Positions 14,813 to 22,208 are shown, counted from the stretch's first letter. The stretch: DNA of 22,904 nucleotides from a bacterium (GCA_021159225.1 JAGGSE010000056.1:1-22904); one strand, 5' to 3'. Translations and numbers: made by a program. The notes: generated from the letters alone by a model not told the origin.

Positions 14813-15429
14813 GGCTCTAAGTACGGGTAGATCAAGTCCTCGTACTTCTTGTAGTAGTTCTCTAACACCTTTCTTATCCTTTTTATTGATGGGATTATTA
14901 TCACTGTTGAGAGCCCGTATGTTATTGCTATCCTCGCGATCTCAGAAGACGGGAGCAGTGTCTTCATTGACCACTCACCGATCAGAACATGTGACCTTGG
15001 GAACGGCTTGTATATGTACCTCCGTGACATGTTACTAAGCCAGAACTTCTCAATCGATGGTATCATGTAGTTCTCCTCAATGCTGTTAATGCGTTCAATC
15101 AGCCTCGTATCCCCCTTTTCATTGGCCTTCTTCATCGCCTTCATCTTTAGCTCATGGAGTGTGTTGAACTTCTGAAAGACCTCATCCTCCTCAAACAGCA
15201 TTAGTCCAAGCTTTGTTGCAAACCTGAGAATGTCTGCATGGGAATATACGTTCTCAGGGTCTTTTTCTTTGACCTGTGCAAGGACGTAAGATGTTGCATT
15301 AGAGATCTCTGTTGGTAACCTGACTGTCAGTGTGTCAACCTCTGGTGAACCAATGTAGTCTTGGAAGTCAGCTCCCTGAAGAATTAACTCAATAAGATCT
15401 ATTGATGAGAGGAATTCTTTATTAAACAT
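14797..15429 (-). CDS. Ribbon-helix-helix-like DNA-binding protein with long C-terminal domain
   Basis: 210 residues. ATG 15429 has GGAAGGAG two bases upstream. Residues about 33-80 fit a ribbon-helix-helix: strand TLTVRLPTEI, helix around SYVLAQVKEK, then YSHADILRFATKLGLML, similar to the 'RLP...SRSDLIRxAL' form of Arc/CopG-type repressors. The remaining 130 residues are helical and basic, ending in a YYKKYEDLIYPYLEPY tail, and are unrecognised. The gene overlaps the end of the winged-helix gene upstream by 31 bases, so both regulators are made together. It ends convergently with the Cas4-like gene. Assignment as RHH is by pattern and moderately sure. Confidence 0.65.
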   Translation of the reverse strand: MFNKEFLSSIDLIELILQGADFQDYIGSPEVDTLTVRLPTEISNATSYVLAQVKEKDPENVYSHADILRFATKLGLMLFEEDEVFQKFNTLHELKMKAMKKANEKGDTRLIERINSIEENYMIPSIEKFWLSNMSRRYIYKPFPRSHVLIGEWSMKTLLPSSEIARIAITYGLSTVIIIPSIKRIRKVLENYYKKYEDLIYPYLEPYIND

Positions 15430-15611
15430 GCTCCTTCCTCCGTTAACTCATATAATCCTCTACCAACACGCCTAACAATACCGAGATTTTCAAGAGCACG
15501 GAGGTAGACGTTTACTAACACGCGTGACTTTCCTATCTTCTTAGCAAGAACAGTAGGAGTTATCCTTCCTTCCTCTTGGATGATCCTCAGTATAGTCTCC
15601 ATGGTGTTCAT
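15399..15611 (-). CDS. Winged helix-turn-helix transcription regulator
   Basis: 70 residues from ATG 15611 with GAGGTGGTG a few bases upstream; the longer frame to 15716 runs through the promoter and the small gene beyond it. The whole protein is one winged helix: helix METILRIIQEEG (4-15), TPTVLAKKIGKSRVLVNVYL (18-37, the turn and recognition helix), ALENLGIVRRV (39-49) and the wing GRGLYELTEEG (50-60). This fits ArsR/MarR/IclR-like single-domain regulators of archaeal viruses. It has its own TATA box and is co-translated with the RHH-like gene. An operator near its own promoter (CGTTTAGC) suggests autoregulation, unproven. Confidence 0.78.
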   Translation of the reverse strand: MNTMETILRIIQEEGRITPTVLAKKIGKSRVLVNVYLRALENLGIVRRVGRGLYELTEEGACLIKNSSHQ

Positions 15612-15636
15612 CCACACCACCTCTGGTTTACTAATC

Positions 15637-15656
15637 GCTAAACGTAAATATAAACC
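15637..15656 (-). promoter_or_regulatory. TATA box and possible operator of the winged-helix gene
   Basis: On the - strand GGTTTATATTTACG (15656-15643) is centred 39 bases before ATG 15611, predicting a leader of about 13 bases with the ribosome site. The directly following CGTTTAGC (15644-15637) also occurs at 14113-14120 in the divergent replication promoter. Confidence 0.6.
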
Positions 15657-15661
15657 TTTCG

Positions 15662-15784
15662 TCATTCTGAAAGGGCCTCTGTCACAGTCGTATAGACAGC
15701 CCTGTTTATGTGCCATATCACGTATGTAACGAAACCTAGGAATAGGAAAGCTAACAACACCTTTACAACCTTACTGAGCGTCAT
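15662..15784 (-). CDS. Tiny single-pass membrane protein (40 residues)
   Basis: A 40-residue frame from ATG 15784 to TGA 15662. GGGGTGATT stands about three bases before the ATG, a strong ribosome site of the kind used throughout the window, and the frame starts five bases after the upstream stop. The protein is MTLSKVVKVL, then a hydrophobic span (LLAFLFLGFVTYVIWHI), then a polar end RAVYTTVTEALSE; one membrane helix with basic residues before it. Function unknown. It fills what would otherwise be an unexplained 170-base gap. Confidence 0.65.
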   Translation of the reverse strand: MTLSKVVKVLLAFLFLGFVTYVIWHINRAVYTTVTEALSE

Positions 15785-15789
15785 AACAA

Positions 15790-15954
15790 TCACCCCAAAA
15801 TCTTTTTTAATGCCTTCCTTATTGCACTAAAACTGTACCTCCTCTCCCTTACAGTCAACTTACCTTCCCTTATCTCAAACACGATGTCTTCCTCAGAGGG
15901 CAGAGTATATGTCTTCTTGCCCTCCACGGGGTCATATATTATGACCGTAATCAT
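15790..15954 (-). CDS. Unknown 54-residue protein
   Basis: From ATG 15954, which has GGGGGTGA five bases upstream; the longer frame to 16089 only shadows the large ATPase gene. The protein reads as a small beta sheet (MITVIIYDPVEGKKTYTL, then DIVFEIREGKLTVRER) ending in a basic helix (FSAIRKALKKILG). It resembles the compact beta-plus-helix proteins common in archaeal viruses, without family match. Placed between the GHKL-metallopeptidase gene and the tiny membrane protein in one leftward operon. Confidence 0.6.
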   Translation of the reverse strand: MITVIIYDPVEGKKTYTLPSEEDIVFEIREGKLTVRERRYSFSAIRKALKKILG

Positions 15955-15976
15955 AAAGCTCACCCCCAAACACCTG

Positions 15977-18205
15977 CTACATTTTAGCATACTTGTCCAC
16001 AGTATAGGTCTCATACCTGTTAGTGTAAGGGTTGTACACGTCAAACCTGACGTACACTGCATGACACTCTGAGAAGAGTGCTCTTGCAACCTCTTCTAGC
16101 TCAGTCCTCAGTTTATCACGCATAATGAAGTAATTGCCAGACGGCTTAACGCTCAGCACTAAGAGGTTGCCGACCCTTATGTCTGACGGCTCTGTGGGTA
16201 CTGTGAATATCATAGCTGTTATTGGATGTATCCACTCCACACCCTCCTCCTCCATCTTACGTGAGATCAACAACTCAAGTCTGAGCCTGATGTCATCTAT
16301 CAGTTTGTGTGGCTCACCGAACGCAATCCCACTAGGTGTTACCGTGCCCTCATTTACCTTCTTGACGTATTCGACAACATCCGATATATTTACGGACTCA
16401 CACTTGATGTAGATTACATCTAAGTCACGGACATGGTCTGAGATCCAGCGTGTAATGCTTGATATGTAGTAGTCCCTTGAAAGGAGCAATCTGTGATTAG
16501 AAATTACTTTGAAGGGATCAATGTAATAACCTGACTTTGCAACTACAAGCTTGAGCCAGTTTGTATGGTGTGCAAGACTGTTTATGACTATGGCACTAAC
16601 CCTCTGGAGAGCGTTTGTAAATGCTTCTGTGTTATCAGGTGCGTTTCCAGAGACAACGTGCGCATATTCGTGTATGATCGTCTCGATTACATCCACTGGA
16701 TCATACTTCTTTGCAAGTGCCTTATATTGAACAAAGATTTCACTCCTGTGCGTTATTCCCATTGCATACTTTGTATCGGCGAATGAGACATAAAACTTTG
16801 AGCTTGGAAGATCAGTGTGAAAATAATAAGGACGTATGAAGTCCTTTATAGTATCCGCAAACGAGAATATTGAAAAGAGTATCTGCGGGTCGACACCAGT
16901 AAATGCTAACTCCCTGACAATCTCCTCGCTAAGGTCATCAACTGATACGTAGCTCTTCTTTGCCCTCTTGTAGTCACTCTCAAGAATCTTAGAAATGAGC
17001 CTAGCAAGGCTTTCAACCTTGGTACAATACAGACGTATATCAGTAACAATTGCGTTCAGCCTCAGGTGATCCATAAGTGGTAGTAAGTACATCACCTCTT
17101 CCTGGCTTGCAATACCAGTACGCTCTGGGTCAAGTCCGTACTTTTCAATTATTTTTTCTACAAGCTTATCAGCAAGCTCAATCATATCAGAGAAAACATC
17201 TCCTTCAAACAGTTTCTTCAGCTTAAGGTGTACAATATTCCCGACACGTTGTGTTGTCTCTTTAATGACTACATCGATTATTTCGTCCAAAGTGCTAGGA
17301 TAGTGATAGTATAAGGTTCTATACATCTCTAGTATCATTCTGCGTGCAAACCCCGTGTCAGCGACGTTCCTCCTGCTCTCCTCTAATGGTATGTTCACAG
17401 TGTTGTATGTGAACAGTGAGTCTGACCCAAAGATGTTTTTCATGTTGTTGACGTAGAGGTCTCGCACATACAGCTTACCTTCATCACCGTATGCGATTGC
17501 TACTTTAATCAGAGCGAACTCCTCAGTCCCATCAGGGTCAGTACACGTATAGAGGTAGTCGAACTGCCAACACTTCTTGTACTTCTCAGGGTTGAAGAGT
17601 ATTACACCTATGATTTCCTTATAGAGGTCTGGGTGTCCCCCAGGAGACCATACAAGGACGCGTGTTCTGCCATACAGTGGTTTCTTTGCCCTTCCAAGAA
17701 GGACACCGATGTACTTCTTACCCCTTGTCGGGACTTTGACAAACCTGTAAGCGATGTCATGTGAAATAATGTATATTGTCCCTCCTTGTGAGAGTATGAC
17801 AGAGGCACACTCCTTGAGCCCCCTGCCAAACATACCACGCTCATAACACTTCTTCTCTGAAGTACCGACGGTGATATCCCTGTCAAAGAGGATTTTATCC
17901 TTTGAGGGATTTTCGATGACAAAGAACATCGGATTAGTATTAGTAACATCGAGGACTATCTTAGAGGGGTCGTCACACGCGTCGAGGGCATTCTGTATTA
18001 GCTCACGTATTGCCTCCCTCAGTCCCCAACCCGCAGTCACCGCGAACTTAACGCCAAGGTCAGACACGTACAGGTACTCCCATTCTGGCTCTTCGTCTCC
18101 GAGGAATTTTGGATACCTATCGATGTACTCCCTTTCATTGTAGAGCTTACGTGCAAACTCTTCAGATATTCCATACCTCTCCCACAACTCCTCAAAGGTC
18201 GTCAT
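15977..18205 (-). CDS. GHKL-type ATPase joined to HExxH zinc metallopeptidase domain
   Basis: 742 residues. The N-terminal third is a GHKL (Hsp90/MutL/TopoVIB-like) ATPase: AIRELIQNALDACDD (65-79, N-box Glu68 and Asn72), then VIENPSKD (97-103) where the usual DxGxG motif stands, then VGTSEKK (113-119) and GMFGRGLKEC (124-133, the glycine lid). The canonical glycines after the adenine-binding acidic residue are missing. A middle region of about 350 residues is unrecognised. Residues 505-535 contain ETIIHEYAHVVSGN with HEYAH (512-516) and Glu527 as a possible third ligand, a zincin-type metallopeptidase site. The last 190 residues are alpha/beta and unrecognised. ATG 18205 overlaps the upstream stop (ATGA). 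Possible role: ATP-gated proteolysis of a host or virion protein. Both domain calls are by motif; the fusion is unusual. Confidence 0.78.
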   Translation of the reverse strand: MTTFEELWERYGISEEFARKLYNEREYIDRYPKFLGDEEPEWEYLYVSDLGVKFAVTAGWGLREAIRELIQNALDACDDPSKIVLDVTNTNPMFFVIENPSKDKILFDRDITVGTSEKKCYERGMFGRGLKECASVILSQGGTIYIISHDIAYRFVKVPTRGKKYIGVLLGRAKKPLYGRTRVLVWSPGGHPDLYKEIIGVILFNPEKYKKCWQFDYLYTCTDPDGTEEFALIKVAIAYGDEGKLYVRDLYVNNMKNIFGSDSLFTYNTVNIPLEESRRNVADTGFARRMILEMYRTLYYHYPSTLDEIIDVVIKETTQRVGNIVHLKLKKLFEGDVFSDMIELADKLVEKIIEKYGLDPERTGIASQEEVMYLLPLMDHLRLNAIVTDIRLYCTKVESLARLISKILESDYKRAKKSYVSVDDLSEEIVRELAFTGVDPQILFSIFSFADTIKDFIRPYYFHTDLPSSKFYVSFADTKYAMGITHRSEIFVQYKALAKKYDPVDVIETIIHEYAHVVSGNAPDNTEAFTNALQRVSAIVINSLAHHTNWLKLVVAKSGYYIDPFKVISNHRLLLSRDYYISSITRWISDHVRDLDVIYIKCESVNISDVVEYVKKVNEGTVTPSGIAFGEPHKLIDDIRLRLELLISRKMEEEGVEWIHPITAMIFTVPTEPSDIRVGNLLVLSVKPSGNYFIMRDKLRTELEEVARALFSECHAVYVRFDVYNPYTNRYETYTVDKYAKM

Positions 18206-18399
18206 AATATCAACCTCAACACAACAGCTAATAGCTGACCGACAATCAGGGCGAGGATAGCACTGATTATGAACTTTATCCAGCTCAGGTCGTGCAAGGT
18301 CTTAAGACTTGAGAGTGCAAGAAGTTTAATCGCATGCTTTTTCCACTCCTCCCCGTTGTTGTCCTCGAGAATTTTTTCGAGCTCCCGCTCTAGTGACAT
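18202..18399 (-). CDS. Small tail-anchored membrane protein
   Basis: 65 residues from ATG 18399 with GTGGTGGTG just upstream. The N-terminus is a charged helix (LERELEKILEDNNGEEWKKH). The C-terminal 26 residues are hydrophobic (WIKFIISAILALIVGQLL and onward), giving one tail anchor. A clear TATA box at 18435-18442 makes it the first gene of the transcript carrying the ATPase-protease, whose ATG overlaps its stop by four bases. It may tether that enzyme to the membrane; this is inference from coupling only. Confidence 0.68.
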   Translation of the reverse strand: MSLERELEKILEDNNGEEWKKHAIKLLALSSLKTLHDLSWIKFIISAILALIVGQLLAVVLRLIL

Positions 18400-18422
18400 T
18401 AGCACCACCACTACATACTTTA

Positions 18423-18623
18423 TTATGGTGTGTGATTATATAGGTTACTTAGTGCAAAGAGGTAGAGCTCCATAAGTGTTAGAGTAATAAAGAGTAAAAC
18501 GACGACGTAAAACACGTTGACTATTTTTATGTCTGATGAAATAATATTTGCAATTATAATAATCACGATTATTATCATGCAAAGAAAAATATAATGAAAG
18601 AGGAGGAAGACACTAGCATACAT
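18423..18623 (-). CDS. Small two-span membrane protein
   Basis: 66 residues from ATG 18623, five bases after the upstream stop, with a GAAGTGAT site. Two hydrophobic segments (about 5-28, Ile-rich, and 36-58) flank a short polar loop SSDIKIVN; the C-terminus is NLYNHTP. The coding region is very AT-rich, and AT-rich DNA can encode hydrophobic frames by chance, so it is less certain than its neighbours. If real, it could be a holin-like or virion membrane protein. Confidence 0.5.
   Translation of the reverse strand: MYASVFLLFHYIFLCMIIIVIIIIANIISSDIKIVNVFYVVVLLFITLTLMELYLFALSNLYNHTP
18434..18444 (-). promoter_or_regulatory. TATA box for the 18399-15790 transcript
   Basis: CCTATATAATC on the - strand is centred 39 bases before ATG 18399, predicting a leader of about 13 bases. 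It lies within the 3' end of the upstream small membrane gene. Confidence 0.6.
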
Positions 18624-18627
18624 GCAA

Positions 18628-18816
18628 TCACTTCTTAAGCCATGATATTACTGAGGGTACATTCTTACCAAAGACGTAACCAAGAGCGAGTCCTACTAAG
18701 TTCTCTGGTATTTCGACACCAATGAACTTACCGATGATGTATGCGACAACGATTATACCTGCAACAATGTCATCAGTATACTTCCAAGGTCTTGGCACGT
18801 TGTCCTCCTCACTCAT
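18628..18816 (-). CDS. Holin-like small membrane protein
   Basis: 62 residues from ATG 18816, preceded by GTGGGTGGT, overlapping the upstream protease gene by eight bases. After a charged N-terminus (MSEEDNVPRPWKYTDD) come a span IVAGIIVVAYIIGKFIG and a second, Gly-rich hydrophobic segment LVGLALGYVFG, then a short basic end SWLKK. Length, two spans and the terminal charge pattern resemble small phage holin-like proteins, but such proteins have little sequence signature. The longer frame to 19002 is a shadow of the protease gene. Confidence 0.62.
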   Translation of the reverse strand: MSEEDNVPRPWKYTDDIVAGIIVVAYIIGKFIGVEIPENLVGLALGYVFGKNVPSVISWLKK

Positions 18817-19738
18817 TTTTACCACCCACGTCGTGAAACATGTCGGGTGTGATCTCACCCTCAACAGTCTCATAGTCCTCATGCACAAGCTTGTACTTAT
18901 ACCTTCCAACGACAGCATCGGAAATAACAAACTTCCCGTTTTCATCTGTTTTCCCTGCCCATGCCTTTGGATAGTCAATACCGTCCACACGGACAGAAAC
19001 ACCTGGAATTGGCATACCTGATACCTCGTCTGTGACGTTGAAGATTATCTCTGCTTTTTCTTTCCCTTTCCTCTTCATCTTAACATTAATTACAGCTCTC
19101 TTCATAACACCACCTGGTGGATTAATTCTTGCCTCACCATTACCAAAGAAGACAGCACACTTCATGTCATGAAGGAGGTACGGCTTTATCTGTTCTGGTA
19201 CCTTGGGATCATCGAGGTACTTCTTGAAAGTTGATACCGTGATATTGAACGCGTCAATAGCTCTCTTCCCGTTCAGGAACGCCTGAATACCTGAGAAGTG
19301 TGACCTGAAGAACGGCTCGGCATAGCTGTTGGGGTATGAGCCTATCACGAAGATGAACTCCTCCTTGTAGCCCATTGTTGTCTCAGCACCACACTGGTTC
19401 ACCATCCAGGGGAGTAATTCCTTACCTGCCAGACAGCTCAGCATCCAGACATGCCTCCCCTTCACAATCCTTGCTGTATTTTCATCGCCGACTTTGAAGA
19501 GGATCTTGTTGTACTGCCCGACAATGACGTCAACATTACCATGGCAGACACCCGCAATTAACACAGGATTAACACTTTCAATGACGTCCATGAGTTTAGT
19601 CTGAGTACAGATCTCTCTATAGAGGTCTACCACAACGTAGCCGAGCTTTGTTGCGTACTTGTTGTACAACTCCTCACACCAGTACTGTCCATACTTTGTC
19701 GCTATCTCATAGTGAGGGCGGAGTGCGACGACGTGCAT
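18809..19738 (-). CDS. Caspase/CHAT-like (clan CD) cysteine peptidase with C-terminal Ig-like domain
   Basis: 309 residues from ATG 19738, five bases after GGAGGTG; GTG 19744 would overlap that site. The first 170 residues carry the clan CD (caspase, gingipain, CHAT) pattern: strand VNPVLIAGVCHGNVD with His66, about 35 residues later strand HVWMLSCLAGKELLP with Cys102, then GAETTMGYKEEF, a motif typical after the catalytic Cys. Family members cut after a defined side chain with a His-Cys dyad. Residues about 230-300 (IIFNVTDEVSGMPIPGVSV, KTDENGKFVI, GRYKYKLVHEDY) form a carboxypeptidase-regulatory/CNA-B-like beta sandwich. No signal peptide or anchor. It lies in the putative virion operon, so virion protein processing or action on host proteins are both possible. 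Confidence 0.75.
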   Translation of the reverse strand: MHVVALRPHYEIATKYGQYWCEELYNKYATKLGYVVVDLYREICTQTKLMDVIESVNPVLIAGVCHGNVDVIVGQYNKILFKVGDENTARIVKGRHVWMLSCLAGKELLPWMVNQCGAETTMGYKEEFIFVIGSYPNSYAEPFFRSHFSGIQAFLNGKRAIDAFNITVSTFKKYLDDPKVPEQIKPYLLHDMKCAVFFGNGEARINPPGGVMKRAVINVKMKRKGKEKAEIIFNVTDEVSGMPIPGVSVRVDGIDYPKAWAGKTDENGKFVISDAVVGRYKYKLVHEDYETVEGEITPDMFHDVGGKNE

Positions 19739-19740
19739 GC

Positions 19741-19974
19741 TCACACCTCCCCCGTCAACTTATACCTGAGGTAGTCCATAAAGATCTTAATAAACTTGAC
19801 ACCAATGGGTGTCCTCTTTTTCATCTCCTCGAGTAGTTGTGCTGGTGTGTATATGGTAAGGCCGTTACTTCCCATAACAACGATCCTGATGCGCGCATTG
19901 TCACCAAGCGGTATCTCGTCCTTGTACTCCTCCATAAACCAGTTGATGGCCATCTCTTCAGTCACTTCTACCAT
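19741..19974 (-). CDS. Unknown 77-residue protein
   Basis: ATG 19974 with GAGGTGGT four bases upstream. The protein is MVEVTEEMAINWFMEEYKDE, then strands ARIRIVVMG and LTIYTPAQLLEEMKKR, then a basic helix VKFIKIFMDYLRYKL. No Cys or membrane span, no family. The stop is two bases before the protease ATG, and its last codons contain the protease ribosome site, so the two are expressed together. Confidence 0.6.
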   Translation of the reverse strand: MVEVTEEMAINWFMEEYKDEIPLGDNARIRIVVMGSNGLTIYTPAQLLEEMKKRTPIGVKFIKIFMDYLRYKLTGEV

Positions 19975-20007
19975 GCGACCACCTCATAGACCTTATTATG
20001 AAACAAG

Positions 20008-20583
20008 TTACTTATAGTTTTTCATTATGATAAAAATGATCAGACTGAGGAGTCCTGCGATGCCCATAGAGAGGAGGGTAGTAAACTTATACGTCTCACC
20101 TGTCGTCAGCCCATGATAATATATCACGGGGATCGGCATAGCATCTGTGAAATACCCGCCAATATCGTCGCGGGGAAGGTGATCAGAGAGCAAGAACTCA
20201 AGGCACCGCATCATAAACTCGTCCCTTCTCACAATGAGTCCATGCTCGTAAGTAAACAGTCTGAGCGGGGGCGGGTTCTCAAGTATCCCTCCTATTCTCT
20301 GTGTGGCAAATACTGAAAAGTAGTCTCCAAATTTTCTTATGAACTTCTTTATTTTTGGTATGTAACCCTGAGGGTAAACAGCATCTGAGTCGACAAAGAC
20401 CAGCCAGTCATTTTTGGCACAGAGGGCACCAACAATCCTCGCGTAGCCGATGCCCTCACCTGTAACAACGATTAACTCGTCATTCTCACACAGGTAGATG
20501 TTATTTACTGGGTCGCCTTCCTTATACGGGAGAATGACGCTAACAGGCGGTTCATCACTCCTCCTCAGGAACTTTGCCCTCAT
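20008..20583 (-). CDS. GT-A-fold glycosyltransferase-like protein with C-terminal membrane anchor
   Basis: 191 residues from ATG 20583, overlapping the upstream gene by 29 bases. PVSVILPYKEGD (13-24), then IGYARIVGALCAKNDW and VFVDSDAVYPQGYI (63-75, DSD at 65-67) match the nucleotide-sugar and metal binding motifs of GT2-type glycosyltransferases; HLPRDDIGGYF may supply the later acidic site. Residues about 167-187 are a hydrophobic helix followed by KNYK, anchoring it in the membrane. It is shorter than most GT2 enzymes, with strands between motifs trimmed. Placed beside two surface proteins, one rich in N-glycosylation sequons, so glycosylation of these is a reasonable guess. Confidence 0.75.
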   Translation of the reverse strand: MRAKFLRRSDEPPVSVILPYKEGDPVNNIYLCENDELIVVTGEGIGYARIVGALCAKNDWLVFVDSDAVYPQGYIPKIKKFIRKFGDYFSVFATQRIGGILENPPPLRLFTYEHGLIVRRDEFMMRCLEFLLSDHLPRDDIGGYFTDAMPIPVIYYHGLTTGETYKFTTLLSMGIAGLLSLIIFIIMKNYK

Positions 20584-21367
20584 GTTCCGCACCGCCAAAG
20601 AAATAGATCAAGATCACTATTAGAGTTGATACTGTGAGTACTGTCACAAATGCCTTAAACGGGTCAACAAAAATTTCCTCAAACCTCTCCTTGATCCAGT
20701 CAAAGAACCTCTCCCACCACGTCGGGTACCAGTGAAGTCTGAGCTTGTATGTGCGCGTAATTTCCCTCCTTGTCAGCTCAACGACGATGACATCATTCCC
20801 CTTTATGACGAGAGTCTTATCATCCCTGTAATACTTTGCCAGCGGTACTTTGACAATAACAGTATTCTTAAGTGCCTTCAGGACAGGTTTATAGACGACC
20901 TTACTTCCCGTATCGACATCAGTGACCCTGACAGTTATGACCTCGTCAACGCGCGGTGGATAATCAGTTGTAACGTAGAGGTAGAGCTCGCCTTCAACAT
21001 CGTTAAACTTCTTATACCCAGTCCTCTCCGTGTCGAGCTCTATGTTATACTTTTCAGCGTAGAACTCATACTCGCCGAGCTTATGCTCCCAGAGGTATAT
21101 GTAGCCCCACTCAGCCTTAAACCACGCCTCTTCGAAGGGAATTATCACAGTAACAGATGCTGGCAGGAGAGTTACACTAGTTACTTCTTCTGCGACCTTT
21201 ACGTACTCCCCTGGCCCCATGTACTTGTACAGCCTGAGATATATTTTGGCAAACGGCTGTGGTAATGATACGACTGTCGCCTTACATATGATCATGTCCT
21301 TACCGTCAACCTTATCAGGGTACCACCCAAAGTATGACGACTGCGTGACTACTTGGTACGACTCCAC
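20555..21367 (-). CDS. Beta-rich membrane-anchored surface protein, paralogue 2
   Basis: 270 residues; GTG 21367 with GGAGGTG about eight bases upstream. Mostly beta strands rich in Tyr and Val, with a TTDYPP motif (133-138) followed by VITVRVTDVDTG. A C-terminal membrane helix spans about 238-257 (FKAFVTVLTVSTLIVILIYF), preceded by an amphipathic basic helix (WWERFFDWIKERF), and the tail is charged. The same layout, TDYPP motif and a 'KY...GEY..VA' stretch occur in the adjacent protein at 21349-22176, so the two are duplicates. No signal peptide. Likely a virion envelope or host-surface protein; no family name is recognised. Confidence 0.7.
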   Translation of the reverse strand: MESYQVVTQSSYFGWYPDKVDGKDMIICKATVVSLPQPFAKIYLRLYKYMGPGEYVKVAEEVTSVTLLPASVTVIIPFEEAWFKAEWGYIYLWEHKLGEYEFYAEKYNIELDTERTGYKKFNDVEGELYLYVTTDYPPRVDEVITVRVTDVDTGSKVVYKPVLKALKNTVIVKVPLAKYYRDDKTLVIKGNDVIVVELTRREITRTYKLRLHWYPTWWERFFDWIKERFEEIFVDPFKAFVTVLTVSTLIVILIYFFGGAEHEGKVPEEE

Positions 21368-22176
21368 AGTAATACACCTCCTACAGCCCCTCCAAGTACT
21401 GCTAGGACAACAGCCACTTTCCTCCAGTCAATACCTACTCCTTCAACTTCTTCCTCGCCCCCTCCCTCACCACCACCTGGTTGAGTAGGCTCAAACCAAC
21501 ACGAGTCTGCATACTTAAGACTACTCCAAGTAATAGCAGACCTGTAAGTGGTCAGTGCACCGTTGTAATAGAAGTACACTATACATTCATCCAAGTCCTT
21601 CACACCATCACTCGTGAAGGCGACGGATGCATGCGCCACCCTCCAGTTCGACCTAATAGTAGCAGATGAGCTATTGACATAACCAGACGTCATATCGCTG
21701 AAGTTCACATAGATAATCCTATCACTAGGCGGTGGATAGTCTGTTATCAGCTCTGCACAGACCTTCCCCGTATTATTGTCTGTCCTTATGAGCTCAATCC
21801 TGTTTATTCTCAGGTTACTCCCTGAGAGACCATAAGTGCTAAAAACCCCCTGAAACATCCGTGTGCCCTCACGGAAGAGGATAACATCTAATGGTGTCTT
21901 ATATCCAACAGTGAGGCGGTATGAACCATGTTCGAATTTGAATGATGCAGTCAAGTCCACCTCTCCAATGTGTACCGCACTTGGGAAGCCCGTAACATAG
22001 GCAACTTCCTTATACTCACCATCCTCATATTTTTCAACACGTAACCATCCGAGATACTGTTGATATGGTACATGGAACTTCGCATTAACGTACATTGTTG
22101 TGTTTTCCACCCACCACGAGGTTGATTCCATGTACGCCTTATGTGAAGGGATTATAATGAACTCGCCAACCTCCAT
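21349..22176 (-). CDS. Beta-rich membrane-anchored surface protein, paralogue 1
   Basis: 275 residues from ATG 22176 behind GTGGTGGTG. Beta-strand-rich body with KYEDGEYKEVAYV (49-61) and ITDYPPPSDRIIYVNFSDMT (144-163), both matching the neighbouring protein. Several N-x-S/T sequons (NTT, NNT, NFS, NSS) suggest glycosylation on the outer face. A Gly/Glu-rich linker (about 230-246) leads to a C-terminal membrane helix (about 253-271) ending in a short basic tail RTK, giving tail-anchored topology with the body outside in a virion or cell. It is the first gene of the long leftward operon. The function, perhaps receptor binding or coat, is inferred. Confidence 0.7.
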   Translation of the reverse strand: MEVGEFIIIPSHKAYMESTSWWVENTTMYVNAKFHVPYQQYLGWLRVEKYEDGEYKEVAYVTGFPSAVHIGEVDLTASFKFEHGSYRLTVGYKTPLDVILFREGTRMFQGVFSTYGLSGSNLRINRIELIRTDNNTGKVCAELITDYPPPSDRIIYVNFSDMTSGYVNSSSATIRSNWRVAHASVAFTSDGVKDLDECIVYFYYNGALTTYRSAITWSSLKYADSCWFEPTQPGGGEGGGEEEVEGVGIDWRKVAVVLAVLGGAVGGVLLWSRTK

Positions 22177-22208
22177 ACACACCACCACTACTATAAATAA
22201 TGATAAAG

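Noticed and set aside
15612..15716. N-terminal extension of the winged-helix gene
   Set aside because: The extension would cross the TATA box and the tiny membrane gene, whereas ATG 15611 has a good ribosome site and starts the conserved domain.
18817..19002. N-terminal extension of the holin-like gene
   Set aside because: It lies in the coding region of the protease in another frame; ATG 18816 has a clear ribosome site.
20732..21265. 177-residue open frame on the + strand
   Set aside because: Lies entirely antisense to the beta-rich surface gene, has no suitable ribosome site and its sequence has no domain-like pattern; a shadow frame.
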